A DNA stretch of 64,000 bases, from contig NZ_RZGZ01000001.1 of the NCBI RefSeq assembly GCF_003990045.1, forward strand, positions 186,001 through 250,000, read 5' to 3'. Origin of the DNA: Labedella endophytica. GTDB taxonomy: Bacteria; Actinomycetota; Actinomycetes; Actinomycetales; Microbacteriaceae. Shown here piece after piece: positions 15,463 to 23,048 of the stretch. Positions within the stretch are counted from its first letter, which is position 1, and every line of letters begins with the position of its first letter. The position numbers were made by a program, and so were the translations under genes. The notes under the pieces are model-generated. The model saw only the letters and a list, made by a program, of their open reading frames with translations. It searched no databases and was not told where the DNA came from.

Positions 15463-16821
15463 ATGACGGCACACGGAACCACGCAGCGGACGGCGATCAG
15501 CGACCTGATCGCCCGCTTCGACGCGACCGTGTCCGCCCTCGACCCGGCCCGGTTCTCGGGGCCCGAGTTCATGGCGATTGTCTCCCAGATCGAGGCGTTC
15601 GGCCGCCGGGCGGATGCGCTGCGTGTCCGGGTCGCGGCGGAGGCCACACGCAGGGTCGACGGTCCTGTCGACACCCTCGGTGCAGCCGGGTACGCCTCCG
15701 CGGAGGACGGTATCGCGAAGCTCACCGGCGCCTCCGAGACCGACGCGGCCCGGAGGATCCGGGTGGGCCTCGGGGTCGTCCCGGGCGCCTCGCTCACCGG
15801 GTCACCGACGGCCCCGCGGCACCCCGTCGTCGCCGCGGCCGTCGCCACCGGTGCCCTGGGAATCGAGGCCGCCGACATCCTCATGAAGGGGCTCGACTCG
15901 GTCGCGTCCCGTGTCGACCCCGTGACGCTCGCCGAGACGGAGGAGAGCCTCGTCGGCCTCGCGGTCGGCTCGGACACGCAGCCGCCGTTGGGTGTCGACC
16001 TTGTCCGCATCCAGCTCGCGACGTTCCTGCTCCGCATCGAGCCCGATGGCGCCCGGCCGAGGGAGAAGCGAGCGCAGAAGAGCCGGAGGCTCACGTTCGG
16101 TGTCGAGACCGTCGACGGGCTCATTCCCGTCTCGGGGCTCCTCATGGCGGAGGTCGGGGCCACGTTCAAGCGGCTCGTCGATGCTCACGGTCGGAAGGTC
16201 GCCTTCCTGGACGGCGCGGAGACCGCCCCGGCCGCGTCGGATGACCGCACGCCCCCGCAGCGCCGTCACGACACCCTCGCTGACATTCTGAGCGCGGCCA
16301 GCCGTGTGAAGGACGCGCCGGAATTGGCTGGCTCGGCGCCGGCGGTCCTCGTCGCCGTCACACAGTCGACGCTCGACGACGGGCGAGGTGTCGGGTTCAT
16401 CGACGGCCACGTGACCCCGATCTCGATCGACACCGTCGAGCGCCTCATCGACTCGCGCGGCCTGCAGGCCGTCGCCCTCGGCCCGACGGGCCGCGTCCTG
16501 GCCCTCGGGTCGACACAGCGGTGCTTCACCTCCGCCCAGCGCCGCGCCATCACCGTACGAGACGGAGGCTGCGTTATCCCCGGATGCACCACCCCCGCCG
16601 GGTGGTGCGAGGTCCACCACGTCATCCCGTGGCGGGCGGGCGGCCAGACGCACACCGACAATGGGGTGCTCCTCTGCTGGGGACACCATCAACGCATCGA
16701 TTCCGGGCCCTGGCGCCTCTCCATGCCGGACGGGGTCCCGCACGTCCGCGGACCAGGGCAGGTCGAATGGACGCCTACCGGACAGTCCCGCGTCCGAACA
16801 CTTCTCTCGCGAACCGGCTGA
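15463..16821 (+). CDS. 13E12-repeat family protein: DUF222 domain plus HNH endonuclease domain
   Basis: A 452-residue protein of the actinobacterial 13E12 repeat family. The N-terminal two thirds is the helical DUF222 domain. The C-terminal part has the HNH core: RDGGCVIPGCTTPAGWCEVHHV with PGC and HH, then GGQTHTDNGVLLCWGHH with the Asn and last His and Cys-rich zinc positions. The DNA-cleaving activity is expected from the HNH domain; the biological role of this abundant family is not established. Start ATG 15463 removes a long unsupported extension. A degenerate repeat array follows directly downstream. Confidence 0.85.
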   Translation: MTAHGTTQRTAISDLIARFDATVSALDPARFSGPEFMAIVSQIEAFGRRADALRVRVAAEATRRVDGPVDTLGAAGYASAEDGIAKLTGASETDAARRIRVGLGVVPGASLTGSPTAPRHPVVAAAVATGALGIEAADILMKGLDSVASRVDPVTLAETEESLVGLAVGSDTQPPLGVDLVRIQLATFLLRIEPDGARPREKRAQKSRRLTFGVETVDGLIPVSGLLMAEVGATFKRLVDAHGRKVAFLDGAETAPAASDDRTPPQRRHDTLADILSAASRVKDAPELAGSAPAVLVAVTQSTLDDGRGVGFIDGHVTPISIDTVERLIDSRGLQAVALGPTGRVLALGSTQRCFTSAQRRAITVRDGGCVIPGCTTPAGWCEVHHVIPWRAGGQTHTDNGVLLCWGHHQRIDSGPWRLSMPDGVPHVRGPGQVEWTPTGQSRVRTLLSRTG

Positions 16822-16827
16822 CGCCGA

Positions 16828-17018
16828 GCATGCCCGAACGGCGGCATGCCCGAACGGCGGCGTGCTCATACAGCAGAGGCCCAGACGACGGCGCTCGTGA
16901 ACACCAACGTGCTCGAACGTCAGCGCTCGTGAACATCAATGCTCTCGACGTCGCTGCTCTCGAACGTCGCTGCTCTCGAACGTCAGCGCGTTCGAACATC
17001 ATCGTGCTCGAACGTCGC
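16828..17018. repeat. Degenerate short tandem repeat array, core CTCGAACGTC
   Basis: About ten to eleven units of 14-18 bases follow the HNH gene. Two identical units GCATGCCCGAACGGCG (16828-16859) lead into units such as GTGCTCGAACGTCA, GCGCTCGTGAACATCAAT, GCTCTCGAACGTCGCT and GTGCTCGAACGTCGC. All are variants of C(T/C)CGAACG or TCGTGAACA. The units are too short and have no spacers, so this is not a CRISPR array. Frames across it code low-complexity peptides and are not credible genes. Confidence 0.6.
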
Positions 17019-17036
17019 ACGCCAGGGAGACAACGA

Positions 17037-17073
17037 CCGAGGCCCCCGATCCGGTATGGAGCGGGGGCCTCGG
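17037..17073. terminator. GC-rich bidirectional hairpin
   Basis: CCGAGGCCCCCG (17037-17048) pairs perfectly with CGGGGGCCTCGG (17062-17073) across 13 bases. It lies between the convergent HNH and ankyrin genes and has no T-tract. Confidence 0.7.
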
Positions 17074-17113
17074 CGAAGGTGCCGGCGAGCGGCGTCGGTG
17101 CTGACGAGGATTG

Positions 17114-17656
17114 TCAGGCGGCGACGCGCGCCAGGTGCTGCTCGCAGCGCGCGGCGAGGTCCGCGCGGCGGGCGCCGACGGCGCGGGCGCCCTCGATGAC
17201 ACTGCTGCCGGTGCGGCTGCGGCTCTCCACGTCGAGCTCCGGGCGGGAGAAGAGGACGTCGTACATGGGCGCGAGCATCGCGTCCGAGAAGGTGAAGTTG
17301 CGGGCGAGGGCCTGGATGGGGGTGCCCATCCGCTGGCCGGCGCAGAGATTGACGTCGGCGCCGCCGTCGAGGATGCGCTGCAGGAGGGCCGGCTCGCGGT
17401 CGAAGTCGTGTGTCATGGACCCGAGCAGCACGTGCAGAGCGTTGACGTGATCGCTCGTCTCGACGGAGGTGTCGGCGCCGTCGTCGATGAGTCGATCCGC
17501 GATCGCGATGCGCGCCGCGAGGTCCGGATTGCGCAGTGCGTACATGAGCAGGGTCGTACCCGTGCTGTCCAACCACCCAGCCTGTTCCGGTCGGTAATCT
17601 GCGAGGAATGCACGCTCGCTCTTCCGGGTGCTGCGGAACACGGTGGGATAGGTCAT
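17114..17656 (-). CDS. Ankyrin-repeat protein
   Basis: A 180-residue cytosolic protein with ankyrin-like units: TLLMYALRNPDLAARIAIADRLIDDGADTS, then NALHVLLGS with LLQRILDGGADVNLC, then GTPIQALA. These are typical protein-binding repeats; the partner is unknown. No signal peptide or enzyme domain is visible. The ATG at 17656 lacks a well-spaced ribosome site but GAGACT lies six bases upstream. It is divergent from the haem-oxygenase-like gene. Confidence 0.8.
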   Translation of the reverse strand: MTYPTVFRSTRKSERAFLADYRPEQAGWLDSTGTTLLMYALRNPDLAARIAIADRLIDDGADTSVETSDHVNALHVLLGSMTHDFDREPALLQRILDGGADVNLCAGQRMGTPIQALARNFTFSDAMLAPMYDVLFSRPELDVESRSRTGSSVIEGARAVGARRADLAARCEQHLARVAA

Positions 17657-17662
17657 CCTCCC

Positions 17663-17668
17663 AGTCTC
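17663..17668 (-). promoter_or_regulatory. -10-like GAGACT of the ankyrin gene
   Basis: GAGACT with GGGAGG between it and the ATG at 17656. The purines abut the start codon and are too close to act as a normal ribosome site. Confidence 0.35.
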
Positions 17669-17803
17669 CCAGGTCTGGCCCGCGCGCGTACGATCTCTTC
17701 TCTCCCTGCGCGCCCGGCGGCGCCGTTCGGAGCGGTCACCGATGGCCTGTTTGCCGTACGCGGCCCCGGATGGCAAGGGGATGCGACCAGTTCGCGCTCC
17801 TCC

Positions 17804-17809
17804 GACACT
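17804..17809 (+). promoter_or_regulatory. -10-like GACACT of the haem-oxygenase-like gene
   Basis: GACACT is followed by GGAGGA and then the ATG at 17816, the same layout as the ankyrin gene on the other strand. Confidence 0.35.
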
Positions 17810-17815
17810 GGAGGA

Positions 17816-18859
17816 ATGACCGACACCGGAACGCACACGCCATCGGCGCGTCTCCACGCGCGCGGGTCGCTCAGCGACTCCCTGCTCCACATCCTCGAAG
17901 GCCACCCGGACGCCGTCGAGCCGCTCACCACGTGGCACGACGCCGTGGACGACGCCCTCGCCCGCGCGACCGATCTGATCACCGACGAGGACATCCAGTT
18001 CACCCTCTTCGTCCTCTACACGCTGCACACCGGAGGACTCACGGATCCCGACGGGATCTGGGAGTGGAACGGCGACCTGCTCGCGGGTCGTGCCCGGCTC
18101 GAGGCCGCCTTCGAGCGGCAGTTGCGTGCCACGGTCCCGGTCCCGGACCTCCCCCGCGGCGAGCGGGCCGCCGTCGCCGCGACGCTCTTCGAGCTCACCC
18201 AGCCGTCGCCCGGGCCGAGTCTCGCCCGCTTCCTCGCGAAGAAGGCGACACTCGATCAGGCGAGGGAGTTCCTCATCCAGCGCTCCGTGTACACCCTGCG
18301 CGAAGCGGACCCGCATTCCTGGGCGATCCCGCGGCTGCACGGGCGAAGCAAGGTCGCGCTCGTCGAGATCCAGTCGGACGAGTACGGCGCCGGTCGGGCC
18401 GACCGGCAGCACGCGGCGATCTTCGCCCGCACCGTGGAGGGCGCGGGTCTCGACGCGACGTACGGCGCCTACCTCGACGACATCCCCGCCGTCACCTTCG
18501 CGTCGCTCAACCTCATGTCGATGTTCGGGCTCAATCGTCGCCTCCGCGGCGCGATCGCCGGGCACCTCGCCGCGTTCGAGATGACCTCGTCGATCCCCAA
18601 CCGATCGTACGCGGACGGATTCCGACGGCTCGGCTTCGGCGACGACGTCACCGAGTACTTCGACGAGCACGTCGAAGCGGACGCGGTCCACGAACAGATC
18701 GCCGCTCACGACCTCGCGGGAGCCCTCGCGGAGGACGAACCCGCCCTGCTCGCCGACATCCTCTTCGGGGCGAGCGCCTGCCTGATGGTGGACGAGCTCA
18801 TGGCCGATCACATCCGTGAGTCCTGGGAGGCGGGGCGCTCCTCGCTCCGCACCCGATGA
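17816..18859 (+). CDS. Iron-containing redox enzyme family protein (haem-oxygenase-like fold)
   Basis: A 347-residue all-helical protein that I recognise as the haem-oxygenase-like (PF14518-type) group found in actinobacteria. Helical segments carry possible metal or cofactor positions such as TLFVLYTLHTGG, VEIQSDEYGAGRADRQHAA and DEHVEADAVHEQIAAHDL, where the E/H residues are spaced as in diiron helices. Its stop overlaps the start of a CDGSH iron-sulfur gene by four bases, so the two are made together. Reaction and substrate are unknown; a diiron oxidase/oxygenase fed by the iron-sulfur protein is an inference. Confidence 0.72.
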   Translation: MTDTGTHTPSARLHARGSLSDSLLHILEGHPDAVEPLTTWHDAVDDALARATDLITDEDIQFTLFVLYTLHTGGLTDPDGIWEWNGDLLAGRARLEAAFERQLRATVPVPDLPRGERAAVAATLFELTQPSPGPSLARFLAKKATLDQAREFLIQRSVYTLREADPHSWAIPRLHGRSKVALVEIQSDEYGAGRADRQHAAIFARTVEGAGLDATYGAYLDDIPAVTFASLNLMSMFGLNRRLRGAIAGHLAAFEMTSSIPNRSYADGFRRLGFGDDVTEYFDEHVEADAVHEQIAAHDLAGALAEDEPALLADILFGASACLMVDELMADHIRESWEAGRSSLRTR

Positions 18860-19083
18860 GCGGCGACGATCGCAGCGGCGCGGCCGTGCGTATCTCGCCG
18901 TATCCCGACGGTCCCCTCATCGTGCGGGGCGACGTCGTCATCACCGGGCCCGACGGCGAGGACATCGTGCCGACGCGTCGCACCGTCGCGCTCTGTCGAT
19001 GCGGGATCTCGGCCATCAAGCCGTTCTGCGACGGCACCCACAAGCTCATGAACTTCCGGACGGAGGCCCCGGCGGAGGACTGA
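18856..19083 (+). CDS. CDGSH iron-sulfur domain protein
   Basis: A 75-residue protein with the complete cluster motif CRCGISAIKPFCDGTH: ligands Cys47, Cys49, Cys58 and His62. This binds a redox-active and often labile [2Fe-2S] cluster in the mitoNEET family. There is no membrane anchor, so it should be cytosolic. The ATG overlaps the stop of the haem-oxygenase-like gene (ATGA), and I infer that it passes electrons or a cluster to that protein. The motif is unambiguous; the partnership is inferred from gene order. Confidence 0.92.
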   Translation: MSGDDRSGAAVRISPYPDGPLIVRGDVVITGPDGEDIVPTRRTVALCRCGISAIKPFCDGTHKLMNFRTEAPAED

Positions 19084-19089
19084 TCATCG

Positions 19090-19144
19090 CGCGATGGCAG
19101 GGGGTGAGGGGCGACGCCGTCGTCCCTCATCCCCTGCCATGCGC
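19090..19144 (+). terminator. Hairpin after the CDGSH gene
   Basis: GATGGCAGGGG with TGAGGG and CGACG on the left pairs with CGTC, CCTCA and CCCCTGCCATG on the right, with few mismatches and a short loop at about 19115-19118. It begins within ten bases of the CDGSH stop. Confidence 0.6.
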
Positions 19145-19287
19145 GGGCCCCGGATATGGGGGAGCACCCTCCGGGAGTCCTGGAGTACCCTGGCGAACGT
19201 AGGCCTTTGGGGGAGCGGCCTGCACGACCTCTGCATCGGCGCCGAGACTCGCACACTGTTCCGCGATCGACCGATTCAGGAGCCCCC

Positions 19288-19521
19288 GTGTCACTCACCG
19301 TCACGCCCTACGGCGTCCGCAAGTTCGGCTCCGAGCGCGCCACGCCGCGGATCCGCGAGGTCTACGACTCCACGTCCGGCTGGCGGGTGAACCCCGAATC
19401 CGGCCTCCGCCTGTCGGAGGAATCGGCACGACAACTCCAACGCCGCGGCTTCACGTCCGTGCGCGTCCGCTGGCGTTTCCACACCCTCGAGATCCAGTTG
19501 CGGCGCTACCTCGGCGAGTGA
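19288..19521 (+). CDS. Hypothetical protein, 77 residues
   Basis: Starts at GTG 19288 with AGGAG five to six bases upstream. The protein begins SLTVTPYGVRKFGSERATPR, is basic, and ends RVRWRFHTLEIQLRRYLGE. It has no membrane segment or signal peptide. I do not recognise a family. Its stop is only ten bases from the stop of the convergent membrane-protein gene. Confidence 0.65.
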   Translation: MSLTVTPYGVRKFGSERATPRIREVYDSTSGWRVNPESGLRLSEESARQLQRRGFTSVRVRWRFHTLEIQLRRYLGE

Positions 19522-19531
19522 GGAGCGACCG

Positions 19532-20542
19532 TCATGGGTGATCCGACCGAGTCATCGTCTCCGTCGGCAGTGAGGCGCCTGCCGGTTCGACCCCGTGGGC
19601 GCGGGCGAAGTGCTCGGCGCGGCGGGCCCGGCGGAGAGACGTCGGAATGAGGATCACGGACAGGACGGGGAACACGATCCACATCGCGAGTTGCAGCGGT
19701 TGCTCGGGAGTCGGCTCGTTGAGTGCGAGGAACGCGACGAAGAGGGTGAGGAGTTGCGCGAGCGACCACCGCTCCGTCTCGGCTGCGTAGGGCGCGTAGC
19801 GAGCAGCGAGCTCCGTCTCCTCACGGGTGAGCGAGATCGATTTCCCGCCGACGACGACGCGTGCGATGCGCTTGAGCAGTCGTGCGTCGGGTCCCGACAG
19901 CTCCCGTGAACGTCCTGAGAAGCCGACGACGGTGATCGCGCAGAAGACCGTCGCCGTGATGGCGGCGAACGACACGGCGATCCCCACGGCGCCGATGGTC
20001 GTCGAGTCGGGTTCGGCCGCCGATCGGCCGGCGGCGAGGGCGAAGAGTGCCCCGAACACGAGCACGGCGGACGACACGATCACGATCGTCCTCGTCCGTC
20101 GGCGGGGGAGATCGGGGTCCATCGGCGGGATCGGAAGCGGCGCGCGTCGCCGCCGGTCCGCTCGTCGGCGGAGAACCCTGCCAGCGAACGCGTTCGCGGC
20201 GATGTACGCGACCGCTGCCCCGATCGTGAGAGTTGCGACGCCGAACGGTGCACCGCCCGTCACGGCGAGGCCGATCAGCAGGAGGAGTACCGAGACGGTG
20301 ACCGCTCCTACGACCACGACGAACACGCGCGAGGCGCGTCGTCCGTCGAGGGCGGAGGGGTCGCGCAGGGAGATCACGGGAACGACTCCGGCGCAGAACC
20401 CCGCCGCCCACAGCGCCACCATCGCCACGGTGAACGGGGTGATCGCGCTCCCCGCCACGCCCAGAGCGGGCAGGGCGATCGCCGTCGCGGTGATGACGGC
20501 GAGACCGATGGCGGTGGACAGGACGAGCGAGACGATCCTCAT
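19532..20542 (-). CDS. Polytopic membrane protein of unknown function
   Basis: A 336-residue membrane protein from ATG 20542 (GGAG ten bases upstream). There are about four hydrophobic helices in the first ~125 residues, a basic loop with RRRADRRRRAP and proline-rich PIPPMDPDLP, two more helices (IVIVSSAVLVFGALFALAAG, then one ending CAITVVGF), a charged stretch of ~75 residues, and two final helices (LLTLFVAFLAL, AMWIVFPVLSVILIP). No family recognised. The gene follows the SDR gene on the same strand at about 100 bases. Confidence 0.75.
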   Translation of the reverse strand: MRIVSLVLSTAIGLAVITATAIALPALGVAGSAITPFTVAMVALWAAGFCAGVVPVISLRDPSALDGRRASRVFVVVVGAVTVSVLLLLIGLAVTGGAPFGVATLTIGAAVAYIAANAFAGRVLRRRADRRRRAPLPIPPMDPDLPRRRTRTIVIVSSAVLVFGALFALAAGRSAAEPDSTTIGAVGIAVSFAAITATVFCAITVVGFSGRSRELSGPDARLLKRIARVVVGGKSISLTREETELAARYAPYAAETERWSLAQLLTLFVAFLALNEPTPEQPLQLAMWIVFPVLSVILIPTSLRRARRAEHFARAHGVEPAGASLPTETMTRSDHP

Positions 20543-20646
20543 ACGGACGGGGCTCCAGATGCGTCGACGGTGATGGGGTCCCAGTCTTCCGCTCACAGCC
20601 GGGTATGTCGAACGCAGGCGGCGGTGCGTCAGGCCGCCCGCCCCGT

Positions 20647-21411
20647 TCAGTGCCCGTGCGGGTCCAGCCGGTTGATGGTCTCGACGACCTGCGGGTAGTC
20701 GCCGCGGGCCTCGCCGTAGCGGAGGAATTTCACGTTCTCCACCTGGATCTCCGTCGCGTCGGGGGACGACTCGATGAGGCCCATGACCTCGGAGACGAAG
20801 TCGTCGAGCGGCATCGCGAAGTCGCTCTCCTCCTGGCCCGGCATGAGCGCCGTGCGCACCGACGGCGGTTCGAGCTCGACGATCCGCACCGAGGTGTCGG
20901 CGAGCTGGAGTCGGATCGACTCGCTCAGCATGTGGATGGCGGCCTTCGTCGCGTTGTACGTCGGAGTGACGGCGAGCGGAGCGAAGGCGAGGCCGGACGA
21001 GACCGTCATGATGGTCGCGGACGGGCGGCTCTGCAGGTGCTCCACGAACGCGGCAATGAGGCGGATGGGGCCGAGGAGGTTCGTCGTGACGATCTGCTCC
21101 GCCGTCTCGAGGAAGCCGTCGGCCGCGTGCCAGTCCTCGACCCGCATGATGCCAGCCATCGTGATGAGGGTGTCGAGCTCGGGGTGCTCCACGATGACTC
21201 TCTCGGCCGCCGCGACGATGCTCGCGGGGTCGGTCGTGTCGATCGCGACGGCGTGGATGCCGGGGCTCTCCGCGGTGAGCGAGGCGAGGAGGTCCGTGCG
21301 ACGGCCTCCGACGATGACGACGTTGCCCGCGGCGTGGAGGGCGCGGGCGAGGGCGAGTCCGATGCCGCTCGTGGCGCCGGGGATGAAGATGGTGTTTCCG
21401 GTGATGTTCAT
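20647..21411 (-). CDS. Short-chain dehydrogenase/reductase
   Basis: A 254-residue classical SDR. The cofactor motif is TGNTIFIPGATSGIGLALARAL, with Gly in GATSGIG and a following GGRR that favours NADP. The active site has Ser in VSSGLAFAP and Tyr-x-x-x-Lys in YNATKAA. It resembles DltE-like enzymes. The ATG at 21411 has no ribosome site but GAGAGT six bases upstream. It is divergent from an XRE-type regulator, a pairing common for regulator and target; substrate unknown. Confidence 0.88.
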   Translation of the reverse strand: MNITGNTIFIPGATSGIGLALARALHAAGNVVIVGGRRTDLLASLTAESPGIHAVAIDTTDPASIVAAAERVIVEHPELDTLITMAGIMRVEDWHAADGFLETAEQIVTTNLLGPIRLIAAFVEHLQSRPSATIMTVSSGLAFAPLAVTPTYNATKAAIHMLSESIRLQLADTSVRIVELEPPSVRTALMPGQEESDFAMPLDDFVSEVMGLIESSPDATEIQVENVKFLRYGEARGDYPQVVETINRLDPHGH

Positions 21412-21417
21412 GCCCCG

Positions 21418-21423
21418 ACTCTC
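21418..21423 (-). promoter_or_regulatory. -10-like GAGAGT of the SDR gene
   Basis: GAGAGT, six bases from the ATG at 21411, in the 100-base divergent region shared with the XRE regulator. Confidence 0.35.
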
Positions 21424-21511
21424 CACCGTCATGGAGCCAACCGGCAGGACGCGTCGATCGGGGGATCGGCGATCCCTGGTTCGAGCGATCGATCGAGCGG
21501 AGAATGATCGC

Positions 21512-22351
21512 ATGGACCGCGCCGCTCTCTCCGACTTCCTCCGCCGACACCGCGAGGCGCTCCAACCCGCCGACGCCGGCCTTCCCGCGGGTCCGAGACG
21601 ACGAACGGCCGGGCTCCGCCGCGAGGAGGTCGCGCTCCTCGCCTCGATGTCGGTCGACTACTACACGCGGCTCGAACAGCAGCGCGGACCGCAGCCGAGC
21701 ACCCCGATGCTCTCGTCGATCGCGCGGGCCCTGCGACTCACGGACGACGAACGGGACTACCTGTTCCGCCTCGCCGGACACGCCCCTCCGGACCGCACGG
21801 ACACGGGGTCGCACGTCGCCGCCGCGCTCCTGCGGGTCTTCGACCGGCTCAGCGACACCCCGGCGCTGATCATCTCGAACCTCGGCGAGACCCTCGTGCA
21901 GAACCGGATGGCCGAGGCGCTCCTCGGCGACGTCTCGCACTACACGGGGCTCGAGCGGAGCGAGGTCTATCGCTGGTTCGTGAGCCCGGAGACGGCGCGG
22001 TTGCGCTATCCCGAGGCGGACCGCGACCGCCACAGCCGCGCGCAGGTCGCGTCCCTCCGGGCCGCGATCGGCTCGCTCGGTGCGGACTCGCGAGCGGGCG
22101 TGCTCGTAGGGGCCCTGCTCGAGCGCTCGCCGGAGTTCGCGGAGATCTGGGAGCGGCACGAGGTGGCGCGGCGCTTCGAGGACCACAAGACGCTCGTGCA
22201 CCCGGAGATCGGGCCCATCGACGTGGACTGCCAGTCGCTCTTCACGGAGGACCGGTCGCAAGCGCTGCTCGTGCTCACGGCGGCCCCGAACACGGAGGCC
22301 GCGGAGAAGCTCGCGCTCCTCGGCGTCGTCGGCACGCAATCCTTCAGCTGA
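21512..22351 (+). CDS. XRE-family regulator with MmyB-like ligand-binding domain
   Basis: A 279-residue regulator. Residues 1-75 hold the helix-turn-helix with the hallmark RRTAGLRREEVALLASMSVDYYTRLEQ; the rest is the MmyB-like domain (ALIISNLGETLVQNRMAEALLGD, then EIWERHEVARRFEDHK, GPIDVDCQSLF). This family often represses an adjacent divergent dehydrogenase gene and binds a fatty-acid-like or aromatic ligand. The divergent SDR gene is therefore the likely target. Start is ATG 21512, with GGAG nearby. Confidence 0.88.
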   Translation: MDRAALSDFLRRHREALQPADAGLPAGPRRRTAGLRREEVALLASMSVDYYTRLEQQRGPQPSTPMLSSIARALRLTDDERDYLFRLAGHAPPDRTDTGSHVAAALLRVFDRLSDTPALIISNLGETLVQNRMAEALLGDVSHYTGLERSEVYRWFVSPETARLRYPEADRDRHSRAQVASLRAAIGSLGADSRAGVLVGALLERSPEFAEIWERHEVARRFEDHKTLVHPEIGPIDVDCQSLFTEDRSQALLVLTAAPNTEAAEKLALLGVVGTQSFS

Positions 22352-22358
22352 GCCCCGG

Positions 22359-23048
22359 TCAGCGGCCGGCGGGCCCCTCGGCGCCCCCGGGTTCGAGCAG
22401 ACCGGTCTCGTAGGCGAGGATCACGAGCTGCGCCCGGTCGTGCGCCGCCACCTTCGTCATGATGCGATTGACGTGGGTCTTGGCGGTGTGGGGCGAGATC
22501 ACGAGGCCGTCGGCGATCTCCTGGTTCGAGAGGCCGCGCGCGACGAGCAGCAGGACCTCGCGCTCACGATCCGTGAGGTCCCGGAGTTCGGGAGGGAGAG
22601 GACGCGGCTCCGACGGGTCGCGGGGCAGCACGTACTTCGTGATGAGGCTGCGCGTCGCGGCGGGGGAGAGCAGGGCGTCCCCCGCGTGCACGGAACGCAC
22701 CGCGCGCACGATGGCATCGGGTTCCGCGCCCTTGCCGATGAACCCGCTCGCCCCCGCTCGCAGGGCGGCCACGAGGTACTCGTCCTCCTCGAACGTCGTG
22801 AGGATGAGGACGCGCACGGCCTCGAGCTCCGGGTCGGTGCAGATCCTCGCGGTCGCGGCGATGCCGTCGAGACCGGGCATGCGGATGTCCATGAGGACGA
22901 CGTCGGGCCGGAGGCGTCGGGCGAGCGCGACGGCCTCGTTCCCGTCGGGCGCCTCGCCCACGACGTCGACGCCCTCGGAGCCCTCCAAGATCGCTGTGAC
23001 GGCCTGGCGGATGAGGGACTGGTCGTCGACCACGAGGACGCGCGTCAC
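22359..23048 (-). CDS. LuxR/NarL-type response regulator
   Basis: A 229-residue regulator. Receiver at residues 1-120 with DDQ at 8-10, phosphoacceptor Asp54 in VVLMDIRMPG, Thr in ILTTFEEDEY and a Lys in FIGKGAEPD. The helix-turn-helix region is LTDREREVLLLVARGLSNQEIADGLVISPHTAKTHVNRIM. The GTG start overlaps the kinase stop (GTGA). The kinase gene is divergent from a MacB-type ABC exporter, the usual target arrangement. The stop is eight bases from the convergent XRE gene, and TGA/TCA are mirrored in a short GCTGA...TCAGC dyad. Confidence 0.93.
   Translation of the reverse strand: MTRVLVVDDQSLIRQAVTAILEGSEGVDVVGEAPDGNEAVALARRLRPDVVLMDIRMPGLDGIAATARICTDPELEAVRVLILTTFEEDEYLVAALRAGASGFIGKGAEPDAIVRAVRSVHAGDALLSPAATRSLITKYVLPRDPSEPRPLPPELRDLTDREREVLLLVARGLSNQEIADGLVISPHTAKTHVNRIMTKVAAHDRAQLVILAYETGLLEPGGAEGPAGR

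Noticed and set aside
16828-17018. CRISPR array
   Set aside because: Units are 14-18 bases, degenerate and directly adjacent without spacers; no cas genes are in the window.
16986-17018. LexA/SOS box in the repeat array (TTCGAACATC, CTCGAACGTC)
   Set aside because: No site has the TCGAAC-N4-GTTCGA arrangement expected for actinobacterial LexA, and no gene start follows.
16775-17020. Minus-strand frame of 81 codons across the repeat array after the HNH gene
   Set aside because: Its product is a low-complexity reading of the DNA repeats, with no ribosome site and no recognisable family.
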